Source of the DNA: Arthrobacter sp. PvP023 | Lineage (GTDB): Bacteria > Actinomycetota > Actinomycetes > Actinomycetales > Micrococcaceae | Direction of reading: 5' to 3' | DNA length: 64,000 nt | Assembly (NCBI RefSeq): GCF_017832975.1 | Contig: NZ_JAFIBI010000001.1 | Location: 4,588,001 to 4,652,000, forward strand | Shown: positions 1 through 8,668 of the stretch, one piece after another | Numbering within the stretch: position 1 is the first letter of the stretch | Layout of the letters: each line of letters starts with the position of its first letter | Made by a program: the position numbers and the translations under genes | Notes under the pieces: generated by a model | Seen by the model: only the letters and a program-made list of their open reading frames with translations | The model's database searches: none | Told to the model about the DNA's origin: nothing

Positions 1-699
1 GACCCACGCCAGTGAACCGCTGTATTGCGGCACGGCGCACACAACACGAAGCGGTGCTCCGAGGCGTATGGCCTGGTCCGCGGCCTCCAGGACGGCAATC
101 CGGGCCTGCTCGGAACCGTCAACGCCCACTACAACAACGTTTTCCACCGGCTGGTGCCCGGACTTGGCCTGTTCGGCTTTGACGTGCTTGTCGTCGGTGG
201 TCTCGCCCAGGCGGTCCGCGCAGATCAACGGCACGGTGACCGTGGGGCACTTCGCGTGTGCCGGGAGTGCGCTGCTGACCGAGCCAAGGAGCCTGCCGAC
301 GAAGCCGCCCCGGCCGCGGGTGCCGAATACCAGCAGCTCGGCGGTTTCGGACATTTCCAGCAACACACCGGAGGCGTCGCCGTTCTCCACGGAAGCGTCC
401 ACGTCGATGTCGTAGGGGGCCACCTTGTCCAGGGCCTGCTTGAGGATTGCCTCCGCACCTTCGCGGATCACCGAGTCGTCCACGGTGGCATAGCCGCCGT
501 CCAGGCCGGACGCTGCGAAGATCGGCACGGAGTATGCGGTCACGATATGCAGGGGGCGATGCCGGCGCTCAGCTTCCCGGGCGGCCCAGACGAGGGCGCA
601 CTGGCTGTGGTCGGAACCGTCCACGCCCACCACAATCCCCTCGGGGGCGGCAGAACCGCCGTCGTCATCCCTTGACGGGTGCACCTGATCTCGGCCCAT
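1..699 (-). CDS. Universal stress protein, two-domain, C-terminus cut by window edge
   Basis: The reading frame starts at the ATG whose complement is 697-699 and stays open to base 1, so 233 codons are visible and the 3' end lies outside the window. The first Usp domain opens with IVVGVDGSDHSQCALVWA and closes with GTRGRGGFVGRLLGSVSS, which fits the G-x2-G-x9-G-S ATP-binding signature of ATP-binding Usp proteins. A second domain begins near residue 190 with VVVVGVDGSEQARIAVLEA. Tandem-domain Usp proteins are cytoplasmic ATP-binding stress proteins, common in actinobacteria and often linked to hypoxia or starvation. No operon partner is visible, because the next gene runs in the opposite direction. 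The family call is firm; the stress that triggers it is not shown by the sequence. Confidence 0.93.
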   Translation of the reverse strand, partial: MGRDQVHPSRDDDGGSAAPEGIVVGVDGSDHSQCALVWAAREAERRHRPLHIVTAYSVPIFAASGLDGGYATVDDSVIREGAEAILKQALDKVAPYDIDVDASVENGDASGVLLEMSETAELLVFGTRGRGGFVGRLLGSVSSALPAHAKCPTVTVPLICADRLGETTDDKHVKAEQAKSGHQPVENVVVVGVDGSEQARIAVLEAADQAIRLGAPLRVVCAVPQYSGSLAWV

Positions 700-1163
700 G
701 GGGTCCGCCTCCTCGCGATACTGCCTGATGTTGCCGCTATTCTGCCAGAAGTGGGCGTCCGCCGTGTGAACCGGAAGCCGGGGCCTGCTATTGGCTGCAA
801 ATCCGCTCTTTTAGCCCACTATTCTCGTTTGCCGGACAGTAAGCAAGCACCCCTAAAGGAGTGCCCAGACGGTTCCCGGAGAGGCGGTTTACGTCCAAGC
901 CAGCTCCCACTTTTAACCTCTCGGAAACATAGAGATCCCACCTCCGATCAGCCGAATCACAAGTGTGAGATTGTGGGGGTAGCCAATGTCCGGCAAGGGC
1001 TATCCAGAGCTCCAAAAGTTCTGTATTGTCGAGGCGTTGCGAAACTGAGATATGTGTTTCAGAACACACTTACAGCTTCACGCGCGGCGGCCGGACTTTG
1101 GGGGTTACGGAACGTGCAGGGGAACGAGGCCTGCACAGTGAACCATTCGAGGAGGAACGAGCA
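700..1163. other. Intergenic region between divergent usp and Rossmann-protein genes
   Basis: I see no convincing gene in these 464 bases; the small frames here lack ribosome sites and recognisable protein. Base composition is lower in GC than the neighbours (32 of 60 for bases 901-960 by hand count). It must hold the promoters of both flanking genes. A 6-bp inverted repeat, TGTGTT-TCAG-AACACA, lies at 1053-1068, about 95 bases before the gene that starts at 1164, and a shorter one, TCACA-AG-TGTGA, lies at 957-968. Either could be a repressor site, but neither matches a family I can name. Confidence 0.5.
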
Positions 1164-1814
1164 GTGTCGAGCATGCCAATTTATGGTGGGACCGAGCAGA
1201 CCACTACGGTGATCATCGGCTCAGGGCTTCCGGGTCTGGCGATCGCCAGCGAGCTCCGGCGGCGCGGCGTGGACTCAATCACCGTGGATGCGCTCGAAAC
1301 CTTGGGCGGAATCCAGTCCGCCAATACCGTGTCCCTGCCGCGCTGTGACGCGCCGAACTCAGCGACCTTGCAGGAGCGGAACGAAATCCTGCGGCACCTC
1401 AGGAACTACGCCAGCAGCCACAACCTGGACATCCGCAACAACACCCGCGCCGTCCAATTGAACCTGCTGGGCACCGGCCTCTCCGAGCCTCCCGTGCACC
1501 AGTGGGCCGTCCACACGCCGGACGGCGTCCTGCTGGCACACCACATTGTCCTGACCCGGGGAGCGCACAGCCAGCTGCGCCGTATGCTCGCGGACCTGGG
1601 GCTGGCACTGGGGCAAAACCTGGCGGCCGCCATGCGGGCCATCGGAATGTACCTCGTGGGCGTCGGGGAACTCATCACTCCCACACCCAAGGAAGTGCTC
1701 CGCCAGGCCAAGGTTGTGGGGCAGGCAATTTCCGCCAAGGTCTATCCGGACAGTGTCCCGTCAGTGCTCACCGGAAGCTTCGCCGCACTGCCGGCCCCGG
1801 CCCTGCTGAACTGA
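1164..1814 (+). CDS. Small Rossmann-fold (FAD/NAD-binding) protein of unknown role
   Basis: The protein has 216 residues if translation starts at GTG 1164, which I chose because GAGGAGGAACGA lies just upstream; the frame is open further 5' but that part does not look coding. Residues 13-38 form a dinucleotide-binding beta-alpha-beta unit (VIIGSGLPGLAIASELRRRG, GxGxxG type, followed by an acidic residue that suggests FAD or NAD). The rest matches no family I recognise, and the protein is much shorter than a complete flavoprotein oxidoreductase (usually over 350 residues). It may be a stand-alone nucleotide-binding domain or a degenerate monooxygenase. Its C-terminus (PSVLTGSFAALPAPALLN) is simple. 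The gene stands alone, converging on the copC gene. Confidence 0.6.
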   Translation: MSSMPIYGGTEQTTTVIIGSGLPGLAIASELRRRGVDSITVDALETLGGIQSANTVSLPRCDAPNSATLQERNEILRHLRNYASSHNLDIRNNTRAVQLNLLGTGLSEPPVHQWAVHTPDGVLLAHHIVLTRGAHSQLRRMLADLGLALGQNLAAAMRAIGMYLVGVGELITPTPKEVLRQAKVVGQAISAKVYPDSVPSVLTGSFAALPAPALLN

Positions 1815-1872
1815 CCGCGTTTATCGCCCGACCACGGGGCCGGCTGCCCGGCCCTCAACTGCGCGTCCTGAC

Positions 1873-2517
1873 CTACTGCTCCCCGGCGGCGTCGTCCGCC
1901 CCGTCGTCAGTGGACTTGAGGTTTCGTTTCGCCAGCACGCCCAGGGCCACGAGGATGCCCAAGGCTGTTCCGGCGAAAAGCACCAGGCTCCAAGGGAACG
2001 GCTCCGAGGCGTCAGGCGCCGGCTCAGGCGCCGTGGTGGTGCCGGGCTGCGCGGTGCCGGCCGTAGGGACCTCCGCCGTCGTCGAACTGCCCGGCGAACT
2101 GCCCGGCGTTGAGCCGGTGGCGCCGGAACCCGGCGCAGCGGCGGTGGCGGTGAAGGTGAAGGTGCCCTCGATCGGATGCGAATCGGAGCTGACCACACGC
2201 CACACCACAGTGAACTCTCCGGCCGGCGCACCGGGCCGGAGCTTCTGCGACGCCACGTTGTCCACGATCTCCACCGGGCCCTCTGCCCAGTTGGTGCCCG
2301 CCGCATCCTTCACCTGGAACTGTGAACCGAGGGCCAGCGGGTCCCTGTTGAAAGTTACGGAAACCTTCTCCGGCGGAGTGGCCACGGTGGAACCCTGGGC
2401 CGGGCTGCTGGACTCAGCGGCGTCGTGGGCTGAGGCGGGCGCAGCTGCGGCCAGCACGGCGGCCGTGAAAAACAGTGCCCCGATGAGGGCGCTCAGCAGG
2501 TGGCGGATGGAACGCAT
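1873..2517 (-). CDS. copC: CopC-domain copper resistance protein, membrane anchored
   Basis: The protein has 214 residues. A signal peptide (SALIGALFFTAAVLAAAAPASAHD) ends at an Ala-Ser-Ala-His site, so His becomes the mature N-terminal residue, as in CopC proteins where that His helps bind Cu(II). A CopC domain of about 95 residues follows, with AESSSPAQGSTVATPPEKVS, VTFNRDPL and a C-terminal VSSDSHPIEGTFTFT whose DSHP holds the second typical copper ligands. A Pro/Gly/Ser-rich linker (about 130-175) leads to a single membrane helix (FPWSLVLFAGTALGILVALG) and a short positive tail. The protein should bind periplasm-side copper at the outer face of the membrane. No CopD gene lies next to it. 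It is divergent from the purine permease. Confidence 0.9.
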   Translation of the reverse strand: MRSIRHLLSALIGALFFTAAVLAAAAPASAHDAAESSSPAQGSTVATPPEKVSVTFNRDPLALGSQFQVKDAAGTNWAEGPVEIVDNVASQKLRPGAPAGEFTVVWRVVSSDSHPIEGTFTFTATAAAPGSGATGSTPGSSPGSSTTAEVPTAGTAQPGTTTAPEPAPDASEPFPWSLVLFAGTALGILVALGVLAKRNLKSTDDGADDAAGEQ

Positions 2518-2630
2518 GCGGGGCTACTCCTGTGTGTTGGCTTCCTTACAGACTAGGCGAAATCGCGGGGTCGCAACCCGGCAACCTACTAGGATTCAAG
2601 TAATCCCCAACACTCTCCCCCGGAGGACTA

Positions 2631-4073
2631 ATGCTTAAGCAGGGCTCTGCACTGGACCGGTACTTCAAGATTTCCGAACGGGGGTCAAACTACTCCCGCG
2701 AGATCCGCGGAGGCTTTGCCACGTTCTTCGCCATGAGCTACATCGTGGTGCTGAATCCCCTAATCCTTTCCGGCCCCGACTCCAGCGGCACAACCCTGGG
2801 CTTCCCGGCCGTCGCCGCCGTCACTGCTTTTGCCGCGGGCATCCTGACCATCCTCATGGGCGCCTGGGCAAAGCACCCGTTCGCCATGGCCACCGGGCTG
2901 GGCGTCAACGCTTTCGTGGCTGTTACTGTCGCCACGAATCCGGGCCTGACCTGGCCGGACATGATGGGCCTGGTTGTCCTCTCAGGCGTCACCATGCTGA
3001 TCCTGGTCCTCACCGGTTTCCGGACCGCCGTGTTCAAGGCTGTTCCGGATGGCCTCAAGACGGCCATCGTGGTGGGCATCGGCCTGTTCATCGCCCTGAT
3101 CGGGCTAGTCAACGCCGGCTTCGTCCGCCGTATCCCGGATGCCGCCGGCACCACTGTCCCGGTGGGCCTTGGCTTCGACGGCAAGCTCCTGGGCTGGCCC
3201 ACCCTGGTGTTCGTCTTCGGACTCATCCTGACCATCGGCCTGCTGGTCCGCAAGGTCAAGGGCGCCATCCTCATCGGCATCATCGCCTCCACCATTCTGT
3301 CCGTCATCCTTGAATTCACCCTGCACATCGGCCCCAGCTTCGACGGCAAGAACTTCAACCCGCAGGGCTGGTCCCTGGTGGCACCGAAATTCACCGAATG
3401 GGCTGCACCCGACCTGTCACTGATAGGCAAGGCCAACCCGATCGGCGCGTTCGAACACCTCGGTTTCGTTGCCGCAACGCTGCTGGCCTTCGTGATCCTG
3501 CTCAGCATCTTCTTCGACGCCATGGGCACCATGGTGGGCCTGGCCAACGAAGCCGGCACCGTGGACAAGGACGGCAACATCCCGGACGTGGACCGCGTGC
3601 TGCAGGTGGACGCCCTCGGCGCGATCGTGGGCGGCGGCGCGTCCGTTTCCTCCAACCAGATCTATGTGGAATCCGGCGCAGGCATCGGCGAGGGCGCACG
3701 CACGGGCCTGGCCTCGATCGTCACCGGACTGCTGTTCCTGGTGGCCATGTTCTTCACGCCGCTGATCAACCTGGTCCCGTTCGAGGCCGTGGCCCCCGCC
3801 CTCGTGGTGGTGGGCTTCATGATGGTTTCGCAGGTGGGCAAGATCGACTGGCAGGACTGGGGCATCGCGATTCCCGCATTCCTGACCTTCACCCTGATGC
3901 CGTTCACCTACTCCATCGCCAACGGCCTGGGCGCCGGTTTCATCGCGTACGTGCTGATCCGCACGTTCCAGGGCCGGGTGCGCGACATCCACCCGCTGAT
4001 GTGGGCCGTTGCCGCCGCGTTCCTGCTGTTCTTCGGCATCGGGCCCATCGAGCAGGCGCTCGGTATTCACTAG
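2631..4073 (+). CDS. NCS2-family purine permease (AzgA type)
   Basis: The protein has 480 residues and about 12-14 predicted membrane segments, the usual size for AzgA-type adenine/guanine/hypoxanthine proton symporters. The N-terminus (YFKISERGSNYSREIRGG, then YIVVLNPLIL) and the block GLGVNAFVAVTVA are typical of this subgroup of nucleobase-cation symporters; FFDAMGTMVGLANEAG lies in the substrate-binding central helices. The ATG at 2631 follows CCCGGAGGACTA, a strong ribosome site. The gene precedes hutG by 94 bases in the same direction, but a hut-type palindrome lies between them, so hutG probably has its own promoter. Whether the substrate is adenine, guanine or hypoxanthine cannot be read from sequence. 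Confidence 0.9.
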   Translation: MLKQGSALDRYFKISERGSNYSREIRGGFATFFAMSYIVVLNPLILSGPDSSGTTLGFPAVAAVTAFAAGILTILMGAWAKHPFAMATGLGVNAFVAVTVATNPGLTWPDMMGLVVLSGVTMLILVLTGFRTAVFKAVPDGLKTAIVVGIGLFIALIGLVNAGFVRRIPDAAGTTVPVGLGFDGKLLGWPTLVFVFGLILTIGLLVRKVKGAILIGIIASTILSVILEFTLHIGPSFDGKNFNPQGWSLVAPKFTEWAAPDLSLIGKANPIGAFEHLGFVAATLLAFVILLSIFFDAMGTMVGLANEAGTVDKDGNIPDVDRVLQVDALGAIVGGGASVSSNQIYVESGAGIGEGARTGLASIVTGLLFLVAMFFTPLINLVPFEAVAPALVVVGFMMVSQVGKIDWQDWGIAIPAFLTFTLMPFTYSIANGLGAGFIAYVLIRTFQGRVRDIHPLMWAVAAAFLLFFGIGPIEQALGIH

Positions 4074-4097
4074 GTCTCGGCGCCGTTTAGGCGTGGT

Positions 4098-4113
4098 GTC
4101 CGGGATTCGGGAC
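4098..4113. promoter_or_regulatory. Hut palindrome 1, upstream of hutG
   Basis: GTCCGGGATTCGGGAC ends 54 bases before the hutG start. It matches three more copies near hutU and the IclR gene (consensus GTCYGGNATNCCRGAC), though its right half carries GGGAC in place of CAGAC. Its position and recurrence suggest an IclR-family operator; this is inference, with no binding evidence. Confidence 0.65.
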
Positions 4114-4167
4114 AGTCCGACGGCGGCGGGGCTGGTTTTCGGGGCTCCGCTGCGGTGAGCTTGGAGT

Positions 4168-5133
4168 ATGCCTCGCACAGCCCTCACAGTCGACATCCCG
4201 CCGCTCACGTGGAGGGGCCGTTTCGACGGCGACGCCGCCGAGCACCGCCGCTGGTGGCAGGCGGTCACGCCGTACCGCCACGAAACTGCCGCGGCGCAAA
4301 GCCTTGAACCTGGCCGTCGTCCCGCCGTCATTCTCGGTTTCAGCAGCGATGCCGGCGTGCTGCGCAACAAGGGCCGGGTGGGCGCCGCCGCTGCCCCCGC
4401 CGCCATCCGGGCCGCTCTCGGTCCGCTCGCGTTCCACCTCCCGCGCGAGGTGTTCGACGCCGGTGATGTCACCGTTAGGGACAACGCGCTGGAGGCCGGC
4501 CAAGCGCGCGCCGGGCTGGCCGTTTCTGAAATGCTCGACGCCGGCAACCTCACCGTGCTGCTGGGCGGGGGCCATGAGACCGCGTTCGCCAGCTACCTTG
4601 GTGTGGCCGGTTCCGAAGCCGTCCGCAGCGGGAAGCGCCTGGGGGTACTTAACCTCGACGCGCACTTCGACCTTCGGGAAGCACCCGAACCGTCCTCGGG
4701 CACGCCTTTCCTCCAGATGGCGCGTGCGGAGGAAGCCACCGAACGCGCACTGAACTACGCCGTCGTCGGGATCTCCGAGCCCAACAACACCCGCGTGCTC
4801 TTCAATACCGCTCACCGGCTGGACGTGAAGTACCTTCTCGACGAGGACTGCACTGCCGAAGCAACCCGGCAGTTCGTGGCCGGCTTCCTGGACACCGTGG
4901 ACGTGCTTTACCTGACCATCGACCTGGACGTGCTGCCCGCAGCAGTCGCCCCGGGAGTCAGCGCGCCCGCGGCGTTCGGGGTACCCCTGCCCGTGATCAG
5001 CTCCGTGTGCCGCCAGGTGGCTGCCAGCGGGAAACTGCTGCACCTGGACGTAGCCGAACTGAACCCGAAGTTCGACATCGACCAGCGCACGGCCAAGGTG
5101 GCCGCGCGGCTGGTCAACACGCTGCTGGGTTAG
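4168..5133 (+). CDS. hutG: Formimidoylglutamase (arginase family)
   Basis: The protein has 321 residues, the usual size for HutG. It carries all six manganese ligands of the ureohydrolase fold: His136 in GGGHETAF, Asp164, His166 and Asp168 in NLDAHFD, and Asp252 and Asp254 in TIDLDVLP. Known members hydrolyse N-formimidoyl-L-glutamate to glutamate and formamide, the last step of one branch of histidine degradation. Agmatinase or arginase would be the alternative within the fold, but hutU, hutH and the shared palindrome argue for HutG. The gene is preceded by hut palindrome 1 and ends 15 bases from the convergent neighbour. hutI (imidazolonepropionase) is not in the window, so the pathway must be completed elsewhere. 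Confidence 0.92.
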   Translation: MPRTALTVDIPPLTWRGRFDGDAAEHRRWWQAVTPYRHETAAAQSLEPGRRPAVILGFSSDAGVLRNKGRVGAAAAPAAIRAALGPLAFHLPREVFDAGDVTVRDNALEAGQARAGLAVSEMLDAGNLTVLLGGGHETAFASYLGVAGSEAVRSGKRLGVLNLDAHFDLREAPEPSSGTPFLQMARAEEATERALNYAVVGISEPNNTRVLFNTAHRLDVKYLLDEDCTAEATRQFVAGFLDTVDVLYLTIDLDVLPAAVAPGVSAPAAFGVPLPVISSVCRQVAASGKLLHLDVAELNPKFDIDQRTAKVAARLVNTLLG

Positions 5134-5148
5134 GAGCGTCGCCTGCCG

Positions 5149-7125
5149 TCAGTCCCGGAAGGTGACGACGGCGGTGGCCCACGGTCCCAGCGTTACCGCC
5201 AGGGCGCCGTCGTCCGCTGATGATGCCTCCGCCGGCGCCGCCTGCGCCCGGGCACCCGCGGATGCCCCGATGACCGTCACGTCAGCCGCCGCCGAAGCAG
5301 TTCCTTCGGGAAGGGTGAGGCGAACTGCGGCCTCCCGCGGACTGAGGTTGCCCAGGAACAGTTGCAGGCCGGCGGCCGACTGCACCGGATAGACCGTCAC
5401 GGAGTTCGTCCCGTGGGGCCGGTGTGACAGTGCGGGAGCGGAGCCCAGCACCGGGGCGCCCTTGCAGGCAGCGAGCCTCTGCAGCAGCTCCCCTGCCGGG
5501 TTGAGCGTGCCGTCTGTCCCGATGATGCCGCGCGGCCGGCCGGCTTCGAAGTACGTCACGGAGGCGACGCCGTCCACGGTGAGGGCAGCGAGGCTGGCGA
5601 GGGTCCAGGCCGCGGTGAAGCTGTGGTCCTGTAGCTCGTCCCCCCCGGCCTCCTGGTCCGGGGCGTGAAGCCTGGGTTTCAACGTGATGGGTCCGACGTG
5701 CACGGGACGCCCGTCACCCAGCTTCAGGGCGTTGGCCGCGGCGAGCCGCTGCACAGGGACAGTCTCCACAATGTGGGGAACCTCCGTGCTGTGGACCTGC
5801 GGCGCCAGGCTGAAAGTCAGGGCGTCGGCGTCCTGCGGAACGGGGCTGCCGTCACTGCTGCCTGCAACCCAGCGGTTGAGTTCGGTGAAATGTGAGCGCG
5901 TGCCGGCCAGAAGCTGTCCGCTGAAGCCCGACTCGTCCAGCGATGCCTTCAGCGCGCCAAACGCTGCCGGGTCAGTGCACTGGGTCCCGGGGTGGAACAG
6001 GGCAAGACGGACGATCCGCGAGAGCTGACCTCCCAAGGCGCCCCTGAGAGCCTCCGCAACGCCGTCGGCTGATTCAGACACGACCCGCACGTCCAGTGCA
6101 GCGCCGTGGCGGTCCGCCTCCTTGGTTGCGGCGGCAAGCTTGCCTGGCCAGAGTTCCCGGGGCTCGTAGAGTTCCACCAGGACGGCGTCGAGGCCGGGGA
6201 GCCGTGATCCTTCCCCGATGTTTCCGGCGGCCGCTTGCGTTGAGTCCGCTTCCGTTGAGTCAACGGACAGGGCCAGCGCCGGAACGGTTCCCGCGGGCTC
6301 GCCCACCGTGAAGGCCGCTTGCTCGTGGCTTTCGCTGAGGGGGTTGTCCGGCGTCTCGATGCTGAGGGCTTCGATGCTGACCGACTGCTGCACGGTGTCC
6401 TCAGCGGCAACGTCCACCGGGATGGGCAGCGCGGACGGGGTGCTGTACGTCTTGAAGGAACCGTCGCTCCAGTTCCGCTGGTCCTCGGTCTCGAAGATGT
6501 CTCCTGAGAAGCCAAGGTCAAAGGCGGTGCCGGCGTCGGCCCATTCCAGCGAAGAAATGTCCGTGAAGACCAGGTCCGGCCTGATATCCGTGGGGAAGGC
6601 CCCGCTGGTGGCGGTGCCGTCCGGGGACACCACGTTGACGTCCCGTCCGGCTTCACTGGTGGGATGGAGGACCACCAGGCCGATCCGGTTGCGCCGGAAC
6701 GCCGTTTTCGCCCGGCCGGAGAAGGACACTTCGACCGTGGCCGGGGTGATCCGGAGCATCAGCATGCCTTCGTACGCCGGGCCGGTGCGCGGCGCCCCTG
6801 GACCTTTCGCTGCGCCGGGTGCCGCGTAGTCAACGTGGATCCGGAGGCTGATACCGTCGTCGTCCTTCAGCTCCGCGACATCCCGGACCGACGGCGCAAA
6901 GGTGCGCCATTCGTGGTCCCGCACCACCGCCTTGATGGCACGGAGGACGGGGCGGCCACCGTAGCTGATGTTTGCCAGTTCGTCCCCGATCAGCTCCGCC
7001 GTCCAGACGCCCACTGCGAGCTTGCGGATCTGCGGATCAAGGCGCTGTTCGAGCGGCGGGCGCTGGTCGGCAACCGCGGCGGCGGACACTTGGGCGGGCA
7101 GTGTTGCGGAGTGCTCGGTAGACAC
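5149..7125 (-). CDS. Large protein resembling the D-apionate lactonase (ApnL) family
   Basis: The protein has 658 residues, no signal peptide and no membrane segment, so it should be cytoplasmic. Start is a GTG at 7123-7125. The N-terminal part (LAVGVWTAELIGDELANISY, then GRPVLRAIKAVVRDHEWRTF) and the later block RRNRIGLVVLHPTSEAGRDV resemble what I remember of ApnL-type D-apionate lactonases, which have an N-terminal beta domain, a TIM-barrel-like middle and a C-terminal beta domain. The middle here includes FHPGTQCTDPAAFGALKASL and EVPHIVETVPVQRLAAAN. Known ApnL enzymes act on a plant branched-sugar acid lactone. No other apiose catabolic gene is adjacent, so the physiological substrate is open. 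A Ser/Glu/Thr-rich stretch near residues 255-300 looks like an insertion or linker. The recognition is from memory of motifs. Confidence 0.5.
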   Translation of the reverse strand: MSTEHSATLPAQVSAAAVADQRPPLEQRLDPQIRKLAVGVWTAELIGDELANISYGGRPVLRAIKAVVRDHEWRTFAPSVRDVAELKDDDGISLRIHVDYAAPGAAKGPGAPRTGPAYEGMLMLRITPATVEVSFSGRAKTAFRRNRIGLVVLHPTSEAGRDVNVVSPDGTATSGAFPTDIRPDLVFTDISSLEWADAGTAFDLGFSGDIFETEDQRNWSDGSFKTYSTPSALPIPVDVAAEDTVQQSVSIEALSIETPDNPLSESHEQAAFTVGEPAGTVPALALSVDSTEADSTQAAAGNIGEGSRLPGLDAVLVELYEPRELWPGKLAAATKEADRHGAALDVRVVSESADGVAEALRGALGGQLSRIVRLALFHPGTQCTDPAAFGALKASLDESGFSGQLLAGTRSHFTELNRWVAGSSDGSPVPQDADALTFSLAPQVHSTEVPHIVETVPVQRLAAANALKLGDGRPVHVGPITLKPRLHAPDQEAGGDELQDHSFTAAWTLASLAALTVDGVASVTYFEAGRPRGIIGTDGTLNPAGELLQRLAACKGAPVLGSAPALSHRPHGTNSVTVYPVQSAAGLQLFLGNLSPREAAVRLTLPEGTASAAADVTVIGASAGARAQAAPAEASSADDGALAVTLGPWATAVVTFRD

Positions 7126-7320
7126 GGGAGGCTGCTCTCTGGTGGCTGGTGACTGCGCCCAGCTGACCCCGGGCCGGTCCTGTGGACTTGACGATATCCG
7201 ATGAGGCGCGGGGGCTCAATGGCCGTCCACGAGCACTTACCGGGCGGCGTCGTAACCGGCGAGCAGGCGGCGGGACGCGGGACGCGGACGATTGATTGAG
7301 TCACCGCCCGGGTGGGAGGG

Positions 7321-7929
7321 TCAGTGCGGAGGCGGCCCCGATGCCACCGCCTGGCGCAGCAGTGCCTGCGCGGACCACCGCATGGAGGCCACCGCCTGCT
7401 CCCGCGTGAGTCCGCCGATATCCGTGAGCCAGACCAGGGCCTCGATGCCGATCGCGCTGCGGATGGTCAGCGCCAGCGCCCGCATGGCCGCCGGCGACCA
7501 GGTGCTGCGAAGCGGGTGCAGGGATTCCTCGATCCAGGCGATGGCCCGCCCCTGCCGCAACGGCAGCGGCGAATCCTCTTTGGCCTCTTCAAGTGAGAGC
7601 CGCAGCATGGTGCGCTGTTGCGCCTCCGTCCGGACAATCAGTTGCGTGAATTCGAGCACGACGGCGTCCAGCCGGGCGGCGGGATCCTCCGGGGCATCGG
7701 GCGGAAGAAGGGATGTCCGCGCGGTCTCCGGATGCGCGGCTGCCAACAGCTCACGCTGGCCCGGGAAATAGCGGTAGGCGGTGCTGCGGGCGACGCCGGC
7801 AGCAGCGGCCGCGTCATCCACTGTGGGAGTGAGGCCGGCAGCCACCGCCTCCCGGGCCGCCGCCACGAGGGCCTGGAACGTCCGCTGCTTCTGGCCCGTC
7901 CGCCCGCCGGCCTGATAGGGGGTTGACAT
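7321..7929 (-). CDS. TetR-family transcriptional regulator
   Basis: The protein has 202 residues. The N-terminal helix-turn-helix (FQALVAAAREAVAAG, then TVDDAAAAAGVARSTAYRYF) is classic TetR, followed by a helical ligand domain. The gene is divergent from the cupin gene that starts at 8000, and a perfect 9-bp inverted repeat lies in the 70-base gap between them. By analogy with divergent TetR pairs, it probably represses itself and the cupin gene until a small ligand binds. The ligand cannot be inferred. Confidence 0.88.
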   Translation of the reverse strand: MSTPYQAGGRTGQKQRTFQALVAAAREAVAAGLTPTVDDAAAAAGVARSTAYRYFPGQRELLAAAHPETARTSLLPPDAPEDPAARLDAVVLEFTQLIVRTEAQQRTMLRLSLEEAKEDSPLPLRQGRAIAWIEESLHPLRSTWSPAAMRALALTIRSAIGIEALVWLTDIGGLTREQAVASMRWSAQALLRQAVASGPPPH

Positions 7930-7953
7930 GGACCTTATGGTACTCCAGTCTTG

Positions 7954-7975
7954 TTATGGGACATAAGTCCCATAA
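7954..7975. promoter_or_regulatory. Probable TetR operator, perfect inverted repeat
   Basis: TTATGGGAC-ATAA-GTCCCATAA is a perfect 9-bp inverted repeat with a 4-bp centre, 24 bases upstream of both divergent starts (7929 and 8000). A partial copy, CTTATGGTAC, lies at 7934-7943. Length, symmetry and position fit an operator for the adjacent TetR gene. Confidence 0.78.
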
Positions 7976-7999
7976 GCTCCTCAGTGAAGAGGCAGTCCC

Positions 8000-8524
8000 A
8001 TGGATGCAGCCAGCAACCCCGCGGTTATCAGCCCCGCAGCCGTCAACCCCACAGCCATCATCCGGGGGCGGGCGGAAGGCGAACGGCGCTGGTTCTTCGG
8101 CGGCGGAGTCCACACCTGGAAAGCCAAGGCCGAGGAGACCGGCGGGGCCTTCATGATGTTCGAAGACGAGATGTCCGGCGGCAAGATGACGCCGCTGCAC
8201 ACACATCCCGATTCGGACGAAACCATGTTCATCCTGGAAGGCGAGATCCTGGTTCACATGGACGGAAGAGAACACCGGGTCGGCGAGGGCGGCTTGATGG
8301 TCGCGCCCCGAGGTGTTCCCCACGCTTTTATGGTGACGTCCCCGCATGCCCGGATGCTTTGTTTGCACACACCGGGATGCTGCCAGGCTTTCTACTGGGA
8401 TGCGAGCACGCCATTGGACGCCGGGGCCGGGGGCGGCGCCATGGATTTCGGCAAGGTGCAGGAGTCCGCGCGCAGGAACGGCGGGATTGCACTCCTGGGG
8501 CCGCCACCCTTCGGATCCCACTAA
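8000..8524 (+). CDS. Cupin-domain protein
   Basis: The protein has 174 residues with a single cupin barrel. Motif 1 is MTPLHTHPDSDETMFILEG (two His and a Glu that would bind metal), and motif 2 includes APRGVPHAFMV (the third His). Such small cupins bind Fe, Mn, Ni or Zn and may be dioxygenases, isomerases or sensors; the sequence does not decide. The C-terminal part has a Cys pair (LCLHTPGCCQAFYW) that could add ligands. It is divergent from, and probably controlled by, the TetR gene at 7321-7929, and ends before a strong hairpin. Confidence 0.85.
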   Translation: MDAASNPAVISPAAVNPTAIIRGRAEGERRWFFGGGVHTWKAKAEETGGAFMMFEDEMSGGKMTPLHTHPDSDETMFILEGEILVHMDGREHRVGEGGLMVAPRGVPHAFMVTSPHARMLCLHTPGCCQAFYWDASTPLDAGAGGGAMDFGKVQESARRNGGIALLGPPPFGSH

Positions 8525-8544
8525 GGGCGAGGCTTAAAACAGGC

Positions 8545-8585
8545 TGTCCCTCCGGGGTTCGGTGAACCCGAAACCCGAAGGGACA
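8545..8585 (+). terminator. Hairpin after cupin gene, likely terminator
   Basis: The arms TGTCCCTCCGGGGTTCGG and CCGAAACCCGAAGGGACA pair with only two or three mismatches around a short loop, 21 bases after the cupin stop. There is no long T run, as is common in high-GC actinobacteria. Confidence 0.6.
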
Positions 8586-8668
8586 AATGCCAGACATCCT
8601 ACGTATTTTGACAGCGTCGGTAGAATGGACTGTGGCCAACCGGCGCATAGTTTAGAGAAAGTCCTGCA

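Noticed and set aside
788..1069. Possible 93-codon leftward gene
   Set aside because: It has no ribosome site, no recognisable family and atypical codon choice; region treated as intergenic.
7954..7975. DosR-like box GGGACATAAGTCCC
   Set aside because: One base differs from the DosR core, and the perfect 9-bp symmetry centred between divergent TetR and cupin genes fits a TetR operator better.
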